From contig NC_063161.1 in assembly GCF_023159225.1 (NCBI RefSeq), positions 69,096,767-69,160,766 of the forward strand: 64,000 nt of DNA, given 5' to 3'. This document shows, one piece after another, positions 50,263 through 60,365 of the stretch (the stretch's first letter is position 1; every line of letters starts with the position of its first letter). A program made the translations under genes and the position numbers. The stretch comes from Perognathus longimembris pacificus (Eukaryota > Chordata > Mammalia > Rodentia > Heteromyidae). The notes under the pieces were generated by a model, which saw only the letters and a list, made by a program, of their open reading frames with translations, had not been told where the DNA came from and searched no databases.

Positions 50263-50510
50263 GTCCTAGCCAGGATTACACAGCTACTTCATGAAGATGG
50301 ATTGAAACAACATTCCTTTCATCATGGTTCTCAGGAATTGGAAAACTGAGGCCAGGATAGCCATACAGGAGTCAGGAGGGAGAGACAGCTCATCTGGAAC
50401 CACGGGTCAGGCACCTCGGGGCAGGGAGCAGAGAAAGCAGAGCTGTGGCCAACCCCATCTTACCTACAGTTCACCTATGTGGTGATGTTTGAGAAGGTCA
50501 CAATTCTTCC

Positions 50511-50705
50511 AGGCATGAGTGGCTGACGCCTGTCAGCTACTCAGGAGACTGAGATCTGAGGATCAAAGTTCAAGGCCAGCTCAGGCAGGAAAGTACCTAA
50601 GACTGTTATCTCTAATTAACCAATAAAAGGCAGAGCTAGAGGTGTGGCTCAAGTGGTAGAGCACCAGCCTAACCCTAACATCAAGCCCTGGTACCGATTA
50701 AAACA
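50511..50705 (+). mobile_element. Composite SINE
   Basis: 'caggcatgagtggctgacgc', 'ggtgtggctcaagtggtaga', end 'catcaagccctggtaccgat', (AAAAC)n tail. Confidence 0.85.
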
Positions 50706-50734
50706 AAACAAAACAAAAATGTCAGAGTTCTTAA

Positions 50735-51000
50735 GCAGAGCATGGTAATGCATGCCTGTAATCCTTAGTACTCAGGAGGCAGAAGTAGGAGGATTGAGGT
50801 TCATCCAGGGAAAAGAGCGTCACTGTCTGAAATCAAACGGTAAAAGAGCAAAAGGGCCCGGGGCGTGGCACAATCAGTGGGCAGGGCGCAGGCGATGGGC
50901 TGGACTCCGGTGGCCGGTGGGTGTGGCTCTTATTGGGGCGGGGCTCTGGTGGTGGGAGTGGTTCAAGTCATACCTGGCCTAGCAAACTAAGGCCCTGAAT
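50735..51000 (+). mobile_element. B1-head SINE whose tRNA-like half is expanded into a minisatellite
   Basis: Head 'gcatggtaatgcatgcctgt' at 50740, then 'gggcccggggcgtggcacaa' at 50856, a G-rich repeat, and finally 'gtggttcaagtcatacctgg' and 'ctagcaaactaaggccctga', the normal continuation of the SINE. Confidence 0.7.
50855..50965. repeat. GTGGGCGTGGCTCTGGTGG-type minisatellite inside a SINE
   Basis: Units 'cggggcgtggc', 'gtgggcagggc', 'gtgggtgtggctctt' and 'tggggcggggctctggtgg'. The same core as 30536-30790, here flanked on both sides by recognisable SINE sequence. Confidence 0.72.
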
Positions 51001-51126
51001 AGGTAGGTAGGTAGGTAGGTAGGTAGGTAGGTAGGTAGGTAGGTAGGTAGGTAGGTAGGTAGGTAGGTAGGTAGGTAGGTAGGTAGGTAGGTAGGTAGGT
51101 AGGTAGATAGATAGATAGATAGATAG
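51001..51126. repeat. (AGGT)26(AGAT)6 tetranucleotide microsatellite
   Basis: About 26 uninterrupted AGGT units followed by AGAT units. It lies at the 3' end of the SINE ending 'aaggccctgaat'. Confidence 0.99.
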
Positions 51127-51738
51127 GAAGTTCTTGGAAGCACTAATTGCTGGGGAAGAAGGCATCTTACTCAGCGTCTATTTACGCTTACATATATTTT
51201 TAGGTCAGCTAATTTGCGAGAAGCCAAAAGCAAAGAAAAATAGGCGCGAGGTGCATCACCCTTGCTTGGAGACCTTTCTGGTTGGTCTTTAAACTGTTCT
51301 GCTAATTGACATCTGTCCTTTTTCTCTGGGATGCCAGCGCTGAGCTGTCTTTTCACCAGCGGGCCTTGAGCAGTCTCCTTGCCGACCTGGCTACGCCCTG
51401 GAGCAATTATCCTAATAAACGGTCCCATAGGAACTTGCTTTGTCTCAATTCTAAAAGAGCCGCACAAGAGTCTGCTGACCAGGTGAGAGCCCTTGATGGG
51501 CAGAGAACCTTCTCGAGCTTCTGTCTCCACAGCGCAAGGTCTTTATTTCTTTCCACCTCCAGACTGGCTCTGCATTAGAGATGCATGAGCACCATAGAAA
51601 CAAATCCTGTTGCCAAAGAAAAACAGGACTCTAAAAAACAAAGAAACAAACAAACAAAAACCCAAAAAGCAGAGTAGAGCTCATTTTCCTTATCTCTTAC
51701 CCCTAAGCAAAATAATGTTTTAAAAAGTTTTTGTTTTT
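51127..51738. other. Unique sequence, no gene seen
   Basis: An AATAAA-like TAATAAACGG at 51413 suggests a possible LTR or retroposed origin, but no other support. The 119-codon antisense frame at 51171-51530 has no domain. Confidence 0.4.
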
Positions 51739-51741
51739 TTT

Positions 51742-51930
51742 TTGCCTGATGTGGTAGTGCATGCCTATAATCCCAGTCACTCAAGCATCGGGAGCTCAGG
51801 GAAAAAGTTAGCAAGTTTATCTGAAATATAAGCCAAAGCAAAAAGTTCAGGGGCAGGGGAGTGTTTCAAATGGTCCAACACCTTCCTAACAAGTGCAAGG
51901 TCCTGAGGTCAAATCCCAGGACAGCCAAAA
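51742..51930 (+). mobile_element. Old B1-head SINE with tRNA-like end
   Basis: 'gatgtggtagtgcatgccta', then 'cttcctaacaagtgcaaggt' and 'tcaaatcccaggacagcc'. Confidence 0.7.
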
Positions 51931-52194
51931 CCCTTTGGAAAGTTCTGGCTTTATGCAGCATAAGGTTGCAAGTGTCCATGTACCTCTCCTCCTGCCCCCC
52001 AGTCACTGCAGTGGGTTACTTGGGAAATAAGGAGAAACTCTGAAGCAAGGTGTCGGGACAAGGCTCGGGCTTGTCCCTTAGGATGTGCCCTTGACTGTGC
52101 CCTTGCTCGAAGCCAGGTCTTCTGCCCTGGGGACATGGTAGAAATTGTGTTGACCCAGGGCAGAAACCTGCCCTTGGCTTCTCCTCTGCTCACT

Positions 52195-52325
52195 GGCAGT
52201 TTAGCATGGGAAAAATCCATTCATCTCAGTGAGCCTCAGTTTCCTCATAGATAAAGTGGGCACAAGGATCACCCTCTGTAAAGAGGCAGTGAAGAGTCAA
52301 TAAGATGTGACGATGAGAGAGGTCA
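52195..52325 (+). mobile_element. MIR SINE fragment
   Basis: 'gagcctcagtttcctcatag' and 'ataaagtgggcacaaggatc' correspond to the MIR core. Confidence 0.7.
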
Positions 52326-52350
52326 CATGTCCTCTCTGCTTCTTTTCTTT

Positions 52351-52466
52351 CTTTTTCTTCTGAGACAAGGTCTCACTGTGTAGCCCAGGCTGGCCTCAAA
52401 CTCACCATCCTCCAGCCTCTGCCTCCTGGTGCTGGGATTACAGGTATGCACCATCATGGCCGGCCA
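52351..52466 (-). mobile_element. B1-like SINE monomer, well preserved
   Basis: 'gagacaaggtctcactgtgt', 'agcccaggctggcctcaaac', 'gtgctgggattacaggtatg'. The clearest B1 in the window. Confidence 0.88.
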
Positions 52467-52695
52467 GTAACTTGCTTTTCATACCCACCATATTGTTTGT
52501 TGTTCTTGGCTAGTGCTGTGGATTTCTTCTGGGATACCCCACACCACTTCCTCTCCCATCCCAACCTCTGGAGGACCCTGGGAGGGGCAGGGGATGGCCA
52601 GGTCTGGACCACAGAGGGGCTTCCTGCTTCCCAGATGTCAGGTCATCACCACACCTGGCCACGGGGGCAGCGAACAGCATCAGTGCCCAACACTG

Positions 52696-52696
<1 letters not shown>
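52467..52696. other. Unique sequence, no gene seen
   Basis: G/C-rich; no exon recognised. Confidence 0.5.

Positions 52697-52793
<97 letters not shown>
52697..52793. repeat. (TG)n(AG)n compound microsatellite
   Basis: About 17 TG units joined directly to about 30 AG units. Confidence 0.99.
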
Positions 52794-52904
52794 CTAGGTT
52801 TGATCTCTCAGCCCCCTGGTTGGTGAAGGCCCTTTTATCATGTGATCAGCTCTTCCAGCCCTTTTCTCTTTCTCTGTCAGGCAAATTCCCATGTTTATTC
52901 CTGG

Positions 52905-53101
52905 TTCTTCTGGCTTTGGACTGAGATCCTCTTGTGTGTGCCTCTAGGATTACAACCATGACCACCACTCTCAGCTTGTTTGGTGATGGGTGGGGGGAGT
53001 CTCCCTAACTGTTTTGCTCCTACTGGCTTCAAGTTGAAATCCTCCCACTCTCCACCTCCAGAGTAGCTGGGATTACAGGTGTGAGCTGCTGCACCTGGCA
53101 T
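52905..53101 (-). mobile_element. Two diverged B1-like heads
   Basis: 'ctaggattacaaccatgacc' and 'gagtagctgggattacaggt'. Confidence 0.65.
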
Positions 53102-53547
53102 TCTGCCTGATTCTAATCATCAACAAATTCCTCCCAGACTGCTTTTCCGCACACCCCAGACCCGGGATGATTCTAATTAACTCCAGGAAGAAAGAAAAGG
53201 AAAAGAAAGCCACGGTGGCAGGGGGAGGGTTTTGAAGATGGAGGCGGGGTGCAAGTGAGGAGCCAGGCAGCCCATATCCACTAATGATCTGGGGGGAGCA
53301 GCAGGGAGGCCCCTAGAGCCGCAGCCTGTGTGGCACTGTGACACGTGCCCAGTGCCAGCCCTCAGCTGTCAGTGGTGATGGCCGCCGCAGGGAGGGGGAG
53401 GGGAGGCACAGAGGAGGAGAGGGCCTCCGTGAGAAGTAGATCTGGGCAGGACCAGATGAGGGGTTGTGCTTGACCACCCTTCCCTACCCCTGCCCCCCAG
53501 CTGAGGCACAAAGAGATGTCACTGGTGGCTGACAGTTTGAGATCGTA
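53102..53547. other. Unique G-rich sequence, no gene seen
   Basis: A GGCCGCCGC core at 53380 and G-rich stretches; no exon recognised. Confidence 0.5.
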
Positions 53548-53819
53548 GCAGAAATGAATTCACTCATTCACTCATTCATTTGCTCATTCATTCATTCACT
53601 CCATTCATTCACTCCCACTCAGCCATTCATTCAACTCATTCCCTCACCCATTCTTTTACTCACTCATTCATTCATCCACTCACTATTCACCCATTCCTCA
53701 TTTATTCACTCTCCAGCCCCTCCACTCATACACTCGCCCACTCATTCTTTCACTCATCCATTTGCTCATTCATTCATTCACTCTCGCATCCACTCATTCA
53801 TCCATTCATTCATTCATGC
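53548..53819. repeat. (CATT/CACT)n tetranucleotide array
   Basis: CATT, CACT and CATC units with TTTG interruptions. Both 'Ile-His-Ser' frames are artefacts. Confidence 0.97.
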
Positions 53820-54084
53820 CTCCTGTTTCTGAGTTGGATCTCTGTGGCAGGTGCCCTGGGCTCTGCAGGGTTGGGACACGGTGACTCTGTTGTCTGCGGA
53901 GCTTTCTCTGAATGGGGACATAGTGGATATTTGTGCTGTTGGGTCAGTTTACCTGAGGCAGGTGGTGGCCAAGACACTTTCACACATGTATGTAATAGAC
54001 TTTGCTCATCTTCACTGCTGGGTTTCTGACTCTTCTCTTTCTCGCTCCAGCCCATTTCTTCACCCCCAGTAGTCCTCTTCCACT
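53820..54084. other. Unique sequence, no gene seen
   Basis: No repeat or exon recognised. Confidence 0.5.
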
Positions 54085-54640
54085 TTTATGATCTCTTTCT
54101 TTAAAAAGAAAAACAAACATCTATTTTTGCATATGAGAGAAAATGTGTTTATGTGTCTGAGTCTGGCTTGTTTCATAAAACATGATGGTCTCCAGTTCTA
54201 TCTGCCCATTATTTTTTTTTCCTGAAAATGATAGACTTTTACTCTTTAGGGCTGTGTAATATTCCGTCATGCATACCCACCACCTTCATCGTTGGTTGGT
54301 GGCCGGGTGGATCTCACCACGTGACTCGGGACAGAGCTGAGCTCTCCATGGCAGCACAGGCGCCTTCTTCCTCTCTAGTCTGTGTGGTTTCCTCTCCTTT
54401 GACTAGATGCCCATATGAGGCAGGGTTCTAAGGCAGGTTTATCTCCATACTGATTGCCACAGTGGCTACACGAATTTGCGGTGTTCGAGGCATACCCCCC
54501 ACACAGCATGCATTTGCTGTTGTTAATTTTCTTGATGACTGCCTGCCATTCTGATTGAAGTGGGATGGAATCCCAATGTTGTTTTGATTTACTTTTCCTT
54601 GATAGCTGAGGGTGCTGAGAATTAGGTTCCCCCCACATTT
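54085..54640 (-). mobile_element. Old L1 ORF2 3' fragment
   Basis: 'agggctgtgtaatattccgt' (54250), 'atactgattgccacagtggc' (54446) and 'gccattctgattgaagtggg' (54544) follow the order of the last 450 bp of L1 ORF2 in reverse. The short open frame at 54375-54638 retains part of the C-terminal protein but the copy is dead. Confidence 0.78.
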
Positions 54641-55175
54641 ATTATTACTCCAAATTTATTGTGGGTGGCAGCTCTTCATCCCACCCAGGTGTGAGATGAA
54701 GGTGAGTGGACAGTTTTCAAGAGGTGCCACAGGCAGCCTGCCCAGAAAGAAGCCCCCTCCTCATGGGGAGGGGGGAAGGAGGACACATAGAACCATCTAG
54801 AAAGAAGAGGTCTGAGTTACACCCCTTCCTGGAGCGGGGTTGGCGGGGGGGAAGGCAGCCTCACTGTGAGGTAGACAAAGTCACCTTAAAGCTGAGCTGC
54901 TTCCATCAGCAGCCCTGTAATTGGATTTCGTGTCACTTAAATAGAGAAAGAATATCGGCAGGAAAGAAAGCCACAGGCCTTGCGTGCCCAGTGGCCCTGG
55001 TGGCAGTCTGGGTACCTCTGAGGCTGGGAACACCCTCCCCACATGGGTCAGCTCACGGGGTGCCCCTGGAGGGCAAGGGCATTCTGTGGGCACAGCCCGG
55101 CCATGTGACCCCAGCTCCCCTCAGCCCCAGCCCAGGAGAAGTGGGCAGGGCGAGGCTGGGAAAGGCCTGACCTCT
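54641..55175. other. Unique sequence, no gene seen
   Basis: The 154-codon frame at 54706-55170 has no domain and overlaps other open frames. Confidence 0.5.
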
Positions 55176-55176
55176 G

Positions 55177-55290
55177 TCAGCTCATGCCTGTCATCCCAGC
55201 TGCTCAGGAGGCTGAGATCCAAGGATGGTGATGTGAAGCCAGTGAAAGTCCATGGGAATTATCTCCAATTAACCAGCAAGAAGCAGGAAG
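55177..55290 (+). mobile_element. Composite SINE, 3'-truncated at a (CT)n
   Basis: 'cagctcatgcctgtcatccc' and 'ttatctccaattaaccagca'; it stops at 'agcaggaagt' where the CT array starts. Confidence 0.8.

Positions 55291-55367
<77 letters not shown>
55291..55367. repeat. (CT)n microsatellite between SINE pieces
   Basis: About 38 uninterrupted CT units, likely the tail of the minus SINE that follows, inserted into the plus SINE before it. Confidence 0.99.
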
Positions 55368-55368
<1 letters not shown>

Positions 55369-55371
<3 letters not shown>

Positions 55372-55522
55372 CGGTAAGGTTTGAACTCCAGACCTAGGGC
55401 TTGCTAGGCAGGAGCTCCACCACTCTGGCCCTTTTTGCTTTAGTTATTTTTCAGGTAGGTGACTCTCCCACATCTGCCTCCTGAGTAGCTGGGATTATAG
55501 GCACGAGTCACTATGCCTGAAA
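55369..55522 (-). mobile_element. SINE: tRNA-like piece plus head
   Basis: 'gtttgaactccagacctagg', 'gcttgctaggcaggagctcc' and 'gtagctgggattataggcac'. Confidence 0.75.
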
Positions 55523-55794
55523 CTGGGGTTATTAGAGTTCTAGCACAAACTATGAGTTCCAGCCTGGACCCTATACTTCAAATGAAGAGACATGGTGAAG
55601 GGCAGAGAAAGGTTGTTGATTATGTAGCATGGGCCTGTCCCAGGAAGACAGGACGTTGTAAATCTTCAGCTGTCTTTGGGGTACCTTAGGTTTTACAGAC
55701 AGGGAGAGAAAGATCCATATTACACTGTCCAGGCCCTCAGTCCTGACTTCTCCAGAGTCTTGGCTCCTTTGGGTGGAGAATAGTATTCAGAAAA

Positions 55795-56020
55795 CAACTT
55801 CTTGCTCATGCTTGTAATCCCAGCTATTCAGGAGGCTGAGACCTGGAGAATCAAGGTTCAAAGATAGCCTGTGTAGAACAGTCCACAAAACTCCATCTCC
55901 AATTAATCGGTTAAAAGCTGGACTGAAGATATGGCTCAAGTGGTAGAGCACCAGCCATAATCAAGAAAGTCAAATGAGAGCGGGAGGGCTTGATTGAGTT
56001 CAAGTCCTGGCACTAGGAAG
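55795..56020 (+). mobile_element. Composite SINE, diverged
   Basis: 'ttgctcatgcttgtaatccc', 'atatggctcaagtggtagag' and 'tgattgagttcaagtcctgg', with an extra 20-30 bp before the B box. Confidence 0.82.
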
Positions 56021-56445
56021 AAAGAAGGAATGATAACCTAATACTCCAGATCCTCTCTATCCTGACCAATTTCCATATTTGTAACTTTTCTTCTGACAGC
56101 AAGCACTCTAACACTAAGCTACTGTCCTAGTTCGAAACTTGCTTGCCCACAATAAATACTTGGCTGTTTAGAGAGAACTTTCAAAACAGCCAGGTGCTCG
56201 TGTCTCTGAGAAAATAAAGAGACCTACTAATTAGAGTTCAATATTTATTTACAATTCTATTTTATTTTAGCTTGAGAGTCATTACAGTCCAAATACTATT
56301 TTCAAAAGTTAATTGGGTCTCTTCCTTCCCTCGCCCCTCCATTTCAGCCTGCTTATGTTCTCTATTTTAAGTGCTCACTCAGTTGGCCTTTATTCATCTT
56401 CAGTCTTCCCATCTGTGTTTCCTTCCGTCTGTCTTCCTCCTGTCT
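56021..56445. other. Unique sequence, no gene seen
   Basis: A/T-rich; no exon recognised. Confidence 0.5.
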
Positions 56446-56575
56446 CTTTCCTTCCTTCCTTCCTTCCTTCCTTCCTTCCTTCCTTCCTTCCTTCCTTCCT
56501 TCCTCCATCCCTCCTCCTCCTCCCCCTCCCCCTCCCCCACCACTCCTCCTCCTCCTCCTCTTTTTTTTTCCCAGT
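56446..56575. repeat. (TTCC)n then (CCT)n pyrimidine tract
   Basis: About 14 pure TTCC units, then CCTCCC and CCT units and a T-run. Confidence 0.98.
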
Positions 56576-57265
56576 TTGCTTTTTTAAAAAATTACCTCCT
56601 CCTCATCTTTTTCCTCTTCTTCTCTCCTCTCTCTTGTTCACATACTTGTTTTGAGCTCTGACTATGCAGAAGATCAGACAAATGCTGTTTGGTTGTGGAG
56701 AAGACTAGGTTTTTGTTTTTTTTAATGGGATATTCCTTCAGTCTAATTCCACACCTGTGAGTTACAGGAAGTGAGAAAGATTGCCCGCTGAGGTCTAGTT
56801 CAAGATGACATAGGTGAATGGCACCATAGTTCACAGTTTTTGGTCTATTTGTGATAAATTAAGCAAAAGGAAGTCGACCCTGCAGAGGTTGACTTGGTGT
56901 AGAGCTATTAGAGTAGAATTCCTACTCTGGCAAAACTGTGTAATTAAATGTAGACAGTGGAATAAATATTTGATAAAGTCAATTCAGCTTACAGGCACTG
57001 AAGGCCTGTGTTGGCATGATGCATAGAGTCAAATGCTGGACAGAGAGAGAGAGAGAGAATATGAATACAGCAGGTTTCCAAGGAGACTTCACTTCTGAAG
57101 GATTTCATGTCACATAATGTAAACATAGGTAGTGGTTTCTAGAAAATTCTACCTATGCCCTGTACCTTTAAGATCTCAGCATCCCCTCAGTACAACTTTA
57201 ATTCTATGGTGCATGTCTGAGGACTTTTGTGGACATGAACACTTGCAGTCGTTCCCACCTGAAGA
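56576..57265. other. Unique sequence with short (GA)n at 57042-57058
   Basis: 56720-57020 is balanced, repeat-free DNA. No exon recognised. Confidence 0.45.
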
Positions 57266-57267
57266 AT

Positions 57268-57483
57268 AGCTGGTGGACAGGATCACACCTGTCATCCTAG
57301 CTACTCACAAGGCTGAGATCTAGGATCAAGGTTCAAAGCCAGCCTGAGCAAGTCTGTGAGACTCTTATCTCCAATGAACCACACCAAAGCCAGAAGTGGA
57401 CCTGTGGCTCAAGTGGTAGAGCACCAACCTTGAGTACAAAAGCTCAGGGACAGCTCCCAGGCCCTGTGTTCAAGTTCCAGGAC

Positions 57484-57485
<2 letters not shown>
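57268..57485 (+). mobile_element. Composite SINE, full length
   Basis: 'agctggtggacaggatcaca', 'gacctgtggctcaagtggta', 'gccctgtgttcaagttccag', leading into (CA)n. Confidence 0.9.

Positions 57486-57531
<46 letters not shown>
57485..57531. repeat. (AC)n microsatellite, SINE tail
   Basis: About 23 AC units directly at the SINE end. Confidence 0.98.
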
Positions 57532-57533
<2 letters not shown>

Positions 57534-58300
57534 AAAGTGGCTTAGATAAGCTGCTTAAAACATTAATTTAGACAAAGTGCCCCGCCATGTCCACACAATA
57601 GGAATGAGGTTTGCTCGCAGGTTCGCAGGTTCACTGACCTTCGGGCTCTGATGCTGGCTTTGGTTTGAACTGTTTCTCCTAATACATGGGGAGAAGGAGG
57701 TGTGGGTTCCCCCCACCTGCAAAGTAGCAGGGGCTCAGGGCAGGCTCCCAACTCACCCCCTCCACAAGCTCTTCTCTTCACGGTGAGTCTTTCCCTTCTC
57801 TCCCTCCTTCGGAAGACTCGAGAGAAAGCCTCTCTGATTTCCTCTTTGTGCGTGTCATTAGGCCTGCGCCTTCTGACTTTGTCTCGTCACCTGGCAATGT
57901 CATATTACTTCAGGAGATAATACCAGACCTGATTGTGTCTGCCACAGATCCGGGCAGGGTGGCCGTGCTGCGTGTGAAATGACCCTGACACCAGGAGCAC
58001 CCCCCCCCCCCCTGCAGTTCCAGCAAGCGCAGCACAGCCTACATACAGTTGCGGGCCAGCAAGAACCCAGAGGTCCTTGCCCGGAGGAGGGGGGGGGCGG
58101 GGAGACTATGACCTCTTGATTTGGAGACCTGGGGGGGGGCGAGGGGACACACAATCACCGTTCATCTCAGAGATGATTCCATCTTGAATTTGGAATCTCA
58201 GAAGCTGGAGAAGCTGGAGGAGCTGGAGGAGGAGGGAGCAGAGGTGTGGTTCTGGCTAGCTTACGACAATAGAAGTAATCAGTACTAGTCAGGGGGTGGG
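57532..58300. promoter_or_regulatory. Unique segment, candidate conserved non-coding element
   Basis: 57780-57990 has balanced composition, several CpGs and no repeats. G- and C-runs lie at 57999-58012, 58088-58097 and 58129-58138. No convincing exon. Regulatory role is only a guess. Confidence 0.3.
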
Positions 58301-58459
58301 GGATGAGAGGATGGAGGCTCAAGGCCAGCCTGGGGGAAAAAATGAGCAGGACATTATCTGGAGAAATAAGTTGCAACTTGAAGATCTTGAGTTTTAACCC
58401 CAGTTTCTAAAACAACTATACAACTGCAACCAACAAAGAAAACGAAACAACAGTGAAGC

Positions 58460-58655
58460 AAAACCAAGTCAGGTATGATGATATATGCCCACAACCCCAG
58501 AATACCCATAATCTCCTGTTATCAGGAGGCTGAGGTAGGACAATTGTAATCTGAGACCTTATCTGAAAACTCATTAATTCCAAACACAGTGGCTACATGG
58601 CTCACCCGCCTAGCAACTATAAAGCCCTGTGTTCAAACCCCAGGACCAGGAAGAG
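58460..58655 (+). mobile_element. Old B1-head SINE with tRNA-like end
   Basis: 'gtcaggtatgatgatatatg', 'caggaggctgaggtaggaca' and 'gtgttcaaaccccaggacca'. Confidence 0.7.
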
Positions 58656-58772
58656 CCAAGCAACCAAACCTAGACAGCAGGGATTCATAGCCAAGTGTCT
58701 TTAAGGAAATTAAAGTTGATATGCCTCACAGGCCCTCACTCTAAGCTACCTCAACAAAATACATGCAGAAGT

Positions 58773-58998
58773 TGGGTACTGGTGGTTCATGTCTGCAGTC
58801 CCAGCTACTGGAGAGGCTAAGACTGGAGGATCTCAGTTTGAAGCCAGCCTGGGCAGGAAAGTCCTTGAGTCTCTCATCTCCAATTAGCCATCAGAAAACC
58901 AGAAGTGGCGCTGTGGCTCAAGTGGTAGAGCACTAGCCTTGAGAAGCTCAGGGACAGCACCTAGGCCCTGAATTCAAGACCCATGACCAAACCAAACA
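58773..58998 (+). mobile_element. Composite SINE, full length
   Basis: 'gttgggtactggtggttcat', 'gtctctcatctccaattagc', 'agtggcgctgtggctcaagt', 'cctgaattcaagacccatga'. Confidence 0.92.
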
Positions 58999-59019
58999 AA
59001 AGAAAACAAACAACCTGTA

Positions 59020-59213
59020 GGGCTGGGAATACAGCCTAGTGGTGGAGTTCTCGCCTCACCCTGGGTTCGATTCCTCAGCACCACATATATAGAAAAGGCC
59101 AGAAGTGGCCCTGTGGCTCAAGTGGCAGAGTGCTAGCCTTGAGCAAAAAGAAGCCAGGGACAGTGCTCAGGCCCTGAGTCCAAGTGCCAGGACTGGCAAA
59201 AAAAAAAGAAAAG
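59020..59213 (+). mobile_element. IDL-Geo SINE
   Basis: Left monomer 'ggctgggaatacagcctagt', B box GGTTCGATTCC at 59063, right monomer 'agtggccctgtggctcaagt'. AACCTGTAG (59012-59020) and CACCTGTAG (59219-59227) suggest a diverged target-site duplication. Left monomer has a 10-bp deletion. Confidence 0.93.
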
Positions 59214-59324
59214 AAAACCACCTGTAGATATTACCTGACATTCCTGAGCTGGTCTTCATTCTCTCTCTTGCTCACTCACTCTCATATATTTATGCTTGAA
59301 TTCAAGGCCTCAAGCTCATGTTTG

Positions 59325-59325
<1 letters not shown>

Positions 59326-59360
<35 letters not shown>
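59326..59360. repeat. (TG)n microsatellite at a SINE 3' end
   Basis: About 17 TG units followed by the minus SINE below. Confidence 0.97.
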
Positions 59361-59361
<1 letters not shown>

Positions 59362-59364
59362 CCC

Positions 59365-59517
59365 CTCAAGGCTGGCACTCTACCACTTGAGTCACAGCTG
59401 CACTTCTGGCTTTTTTGCTGGCTCCTTGGAGATAAGAGTCTCATGGACTTTCCTGCTCAGGCTTGGGCTTTGAACTGGGATCCTCAGATCTCAGCCTCCT
59501 GAGTTGCTGGGATTAGG
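59365..59517 (-). mobile_element. Composite SINE
   Basis: Begins inside the right half ('ctcaaggctggcactctacc'); its 3' terminal 50 bp were replaced or lost at the (TG)n. Head 'gagttgctgggattag'. Confidence 0.85.
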
Positions 59518-60135
59518 GCTAGGAGGGTGGCTGCCTTTCATGCCTTGGTTCTGCACTGATGTCTGGGGACTACAGTTCACAGACGGCTCCTGGCCGCCAT
59601 AACTGGCTTGATTATCCCCTTCTTCCCCTGCGGGATCAGATTGTAGAGAAGAGCCAGGGATCGGATCCCAGTATGGCGCCAGAGGCAGGCCTCACCCTGT
59701 GGCACCAGCCACTGGGCTTTGATAAACTTTCCAGCATCCCTGGTAAAAGGTAGAGGCTCCCAGAAGCTGGCCTAACGCATGGGAAATGATTAAAATCAGG
59801 TTCCCCCAATCACAAGACCTCCGGAAAAGCCACACAGGAACATTAGCCAGGGTACTTCTTTCCACCAGCCAGGCTGTTTCAGAATTACACAAATTTGTTC
59901 TCAAGAAAGATAAAAAGATAAGGCAGAGAGCTTTCTCCATGGGGGGGGGGGCAGACAAGAAAAAGAAAAAAATGGAAACGAATGATCTCCTTATTAAAAC
60001 TTCTTCAGAAAGAGACTCACCCTTCATGAATATTTCATATTGAAGGATGTCATGAGCCAGACAAGGATGTGGAAGCTTTTTTTTTTTTTTTAACCCCCCT
60101 CAAGCGAATCAAGATGGGAAGTTTTTAGTAAAGTT
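59518..60135. other. Unique sequence, no gene seen
   Basis: G-run at 59941-59950 and T-run at 60078. No exon recognised. Confidence 0.5.
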
Positions 60136-60150
60136 AAAATGTTTAGGGCC
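60136..60150 (+). repeat. Target-site duplication, left copy
   Basis: AAAATGTTTAGGGCC, identical to 60355-60369. Confidence 0.93.
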
Positions 60151-60354
60151 GGGGCTGGGGATATAGCCTAGCGGCAGGAGTGCCTGCCTCGGATACACGA
60201 GGCCCTAGGTTCAATTCCCCAGCACCACATATGCAGAAAACGGCCAGAAGCGGCGCTGTGGCTCAAGTGGCAGAGTGCTAGCCTTGAGCAAAAAGAAGCC
60301 AGGGACAGTGCTCAGGCCCTGAGTCCAAGGCCCAGGACTGGCCAAAAAAAAAAA
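60151..60354 (+). mobile_element. IDL-Geo SINE, young subfamily, plus strand, intact promoter boxes
   Basis: A-box-like TAGCCTAGCGG at 60164-60174 and B box GGTTCAATTCC at 60208-60218 in the left monomer match RNA polymerase III internal promoter consensus. Right monomer 'agcggcgctgtggctcaagt', A15 tail. Perfect 15-bp duplication. The best candidate source-type copy in the window. Confidence 0.97.
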
Positions 60355-60365
60355 AAAATGTTTAG

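Noticed and set aside
50670..50685. Telomere-like 'taaccctaac'
   Set aside because: Only one and a half units inside a SINE; chance mutation.
53554..54029. His/Ser/Ile repeat protein
   Set aside because: Translation of a (CATT/CACT)n array.
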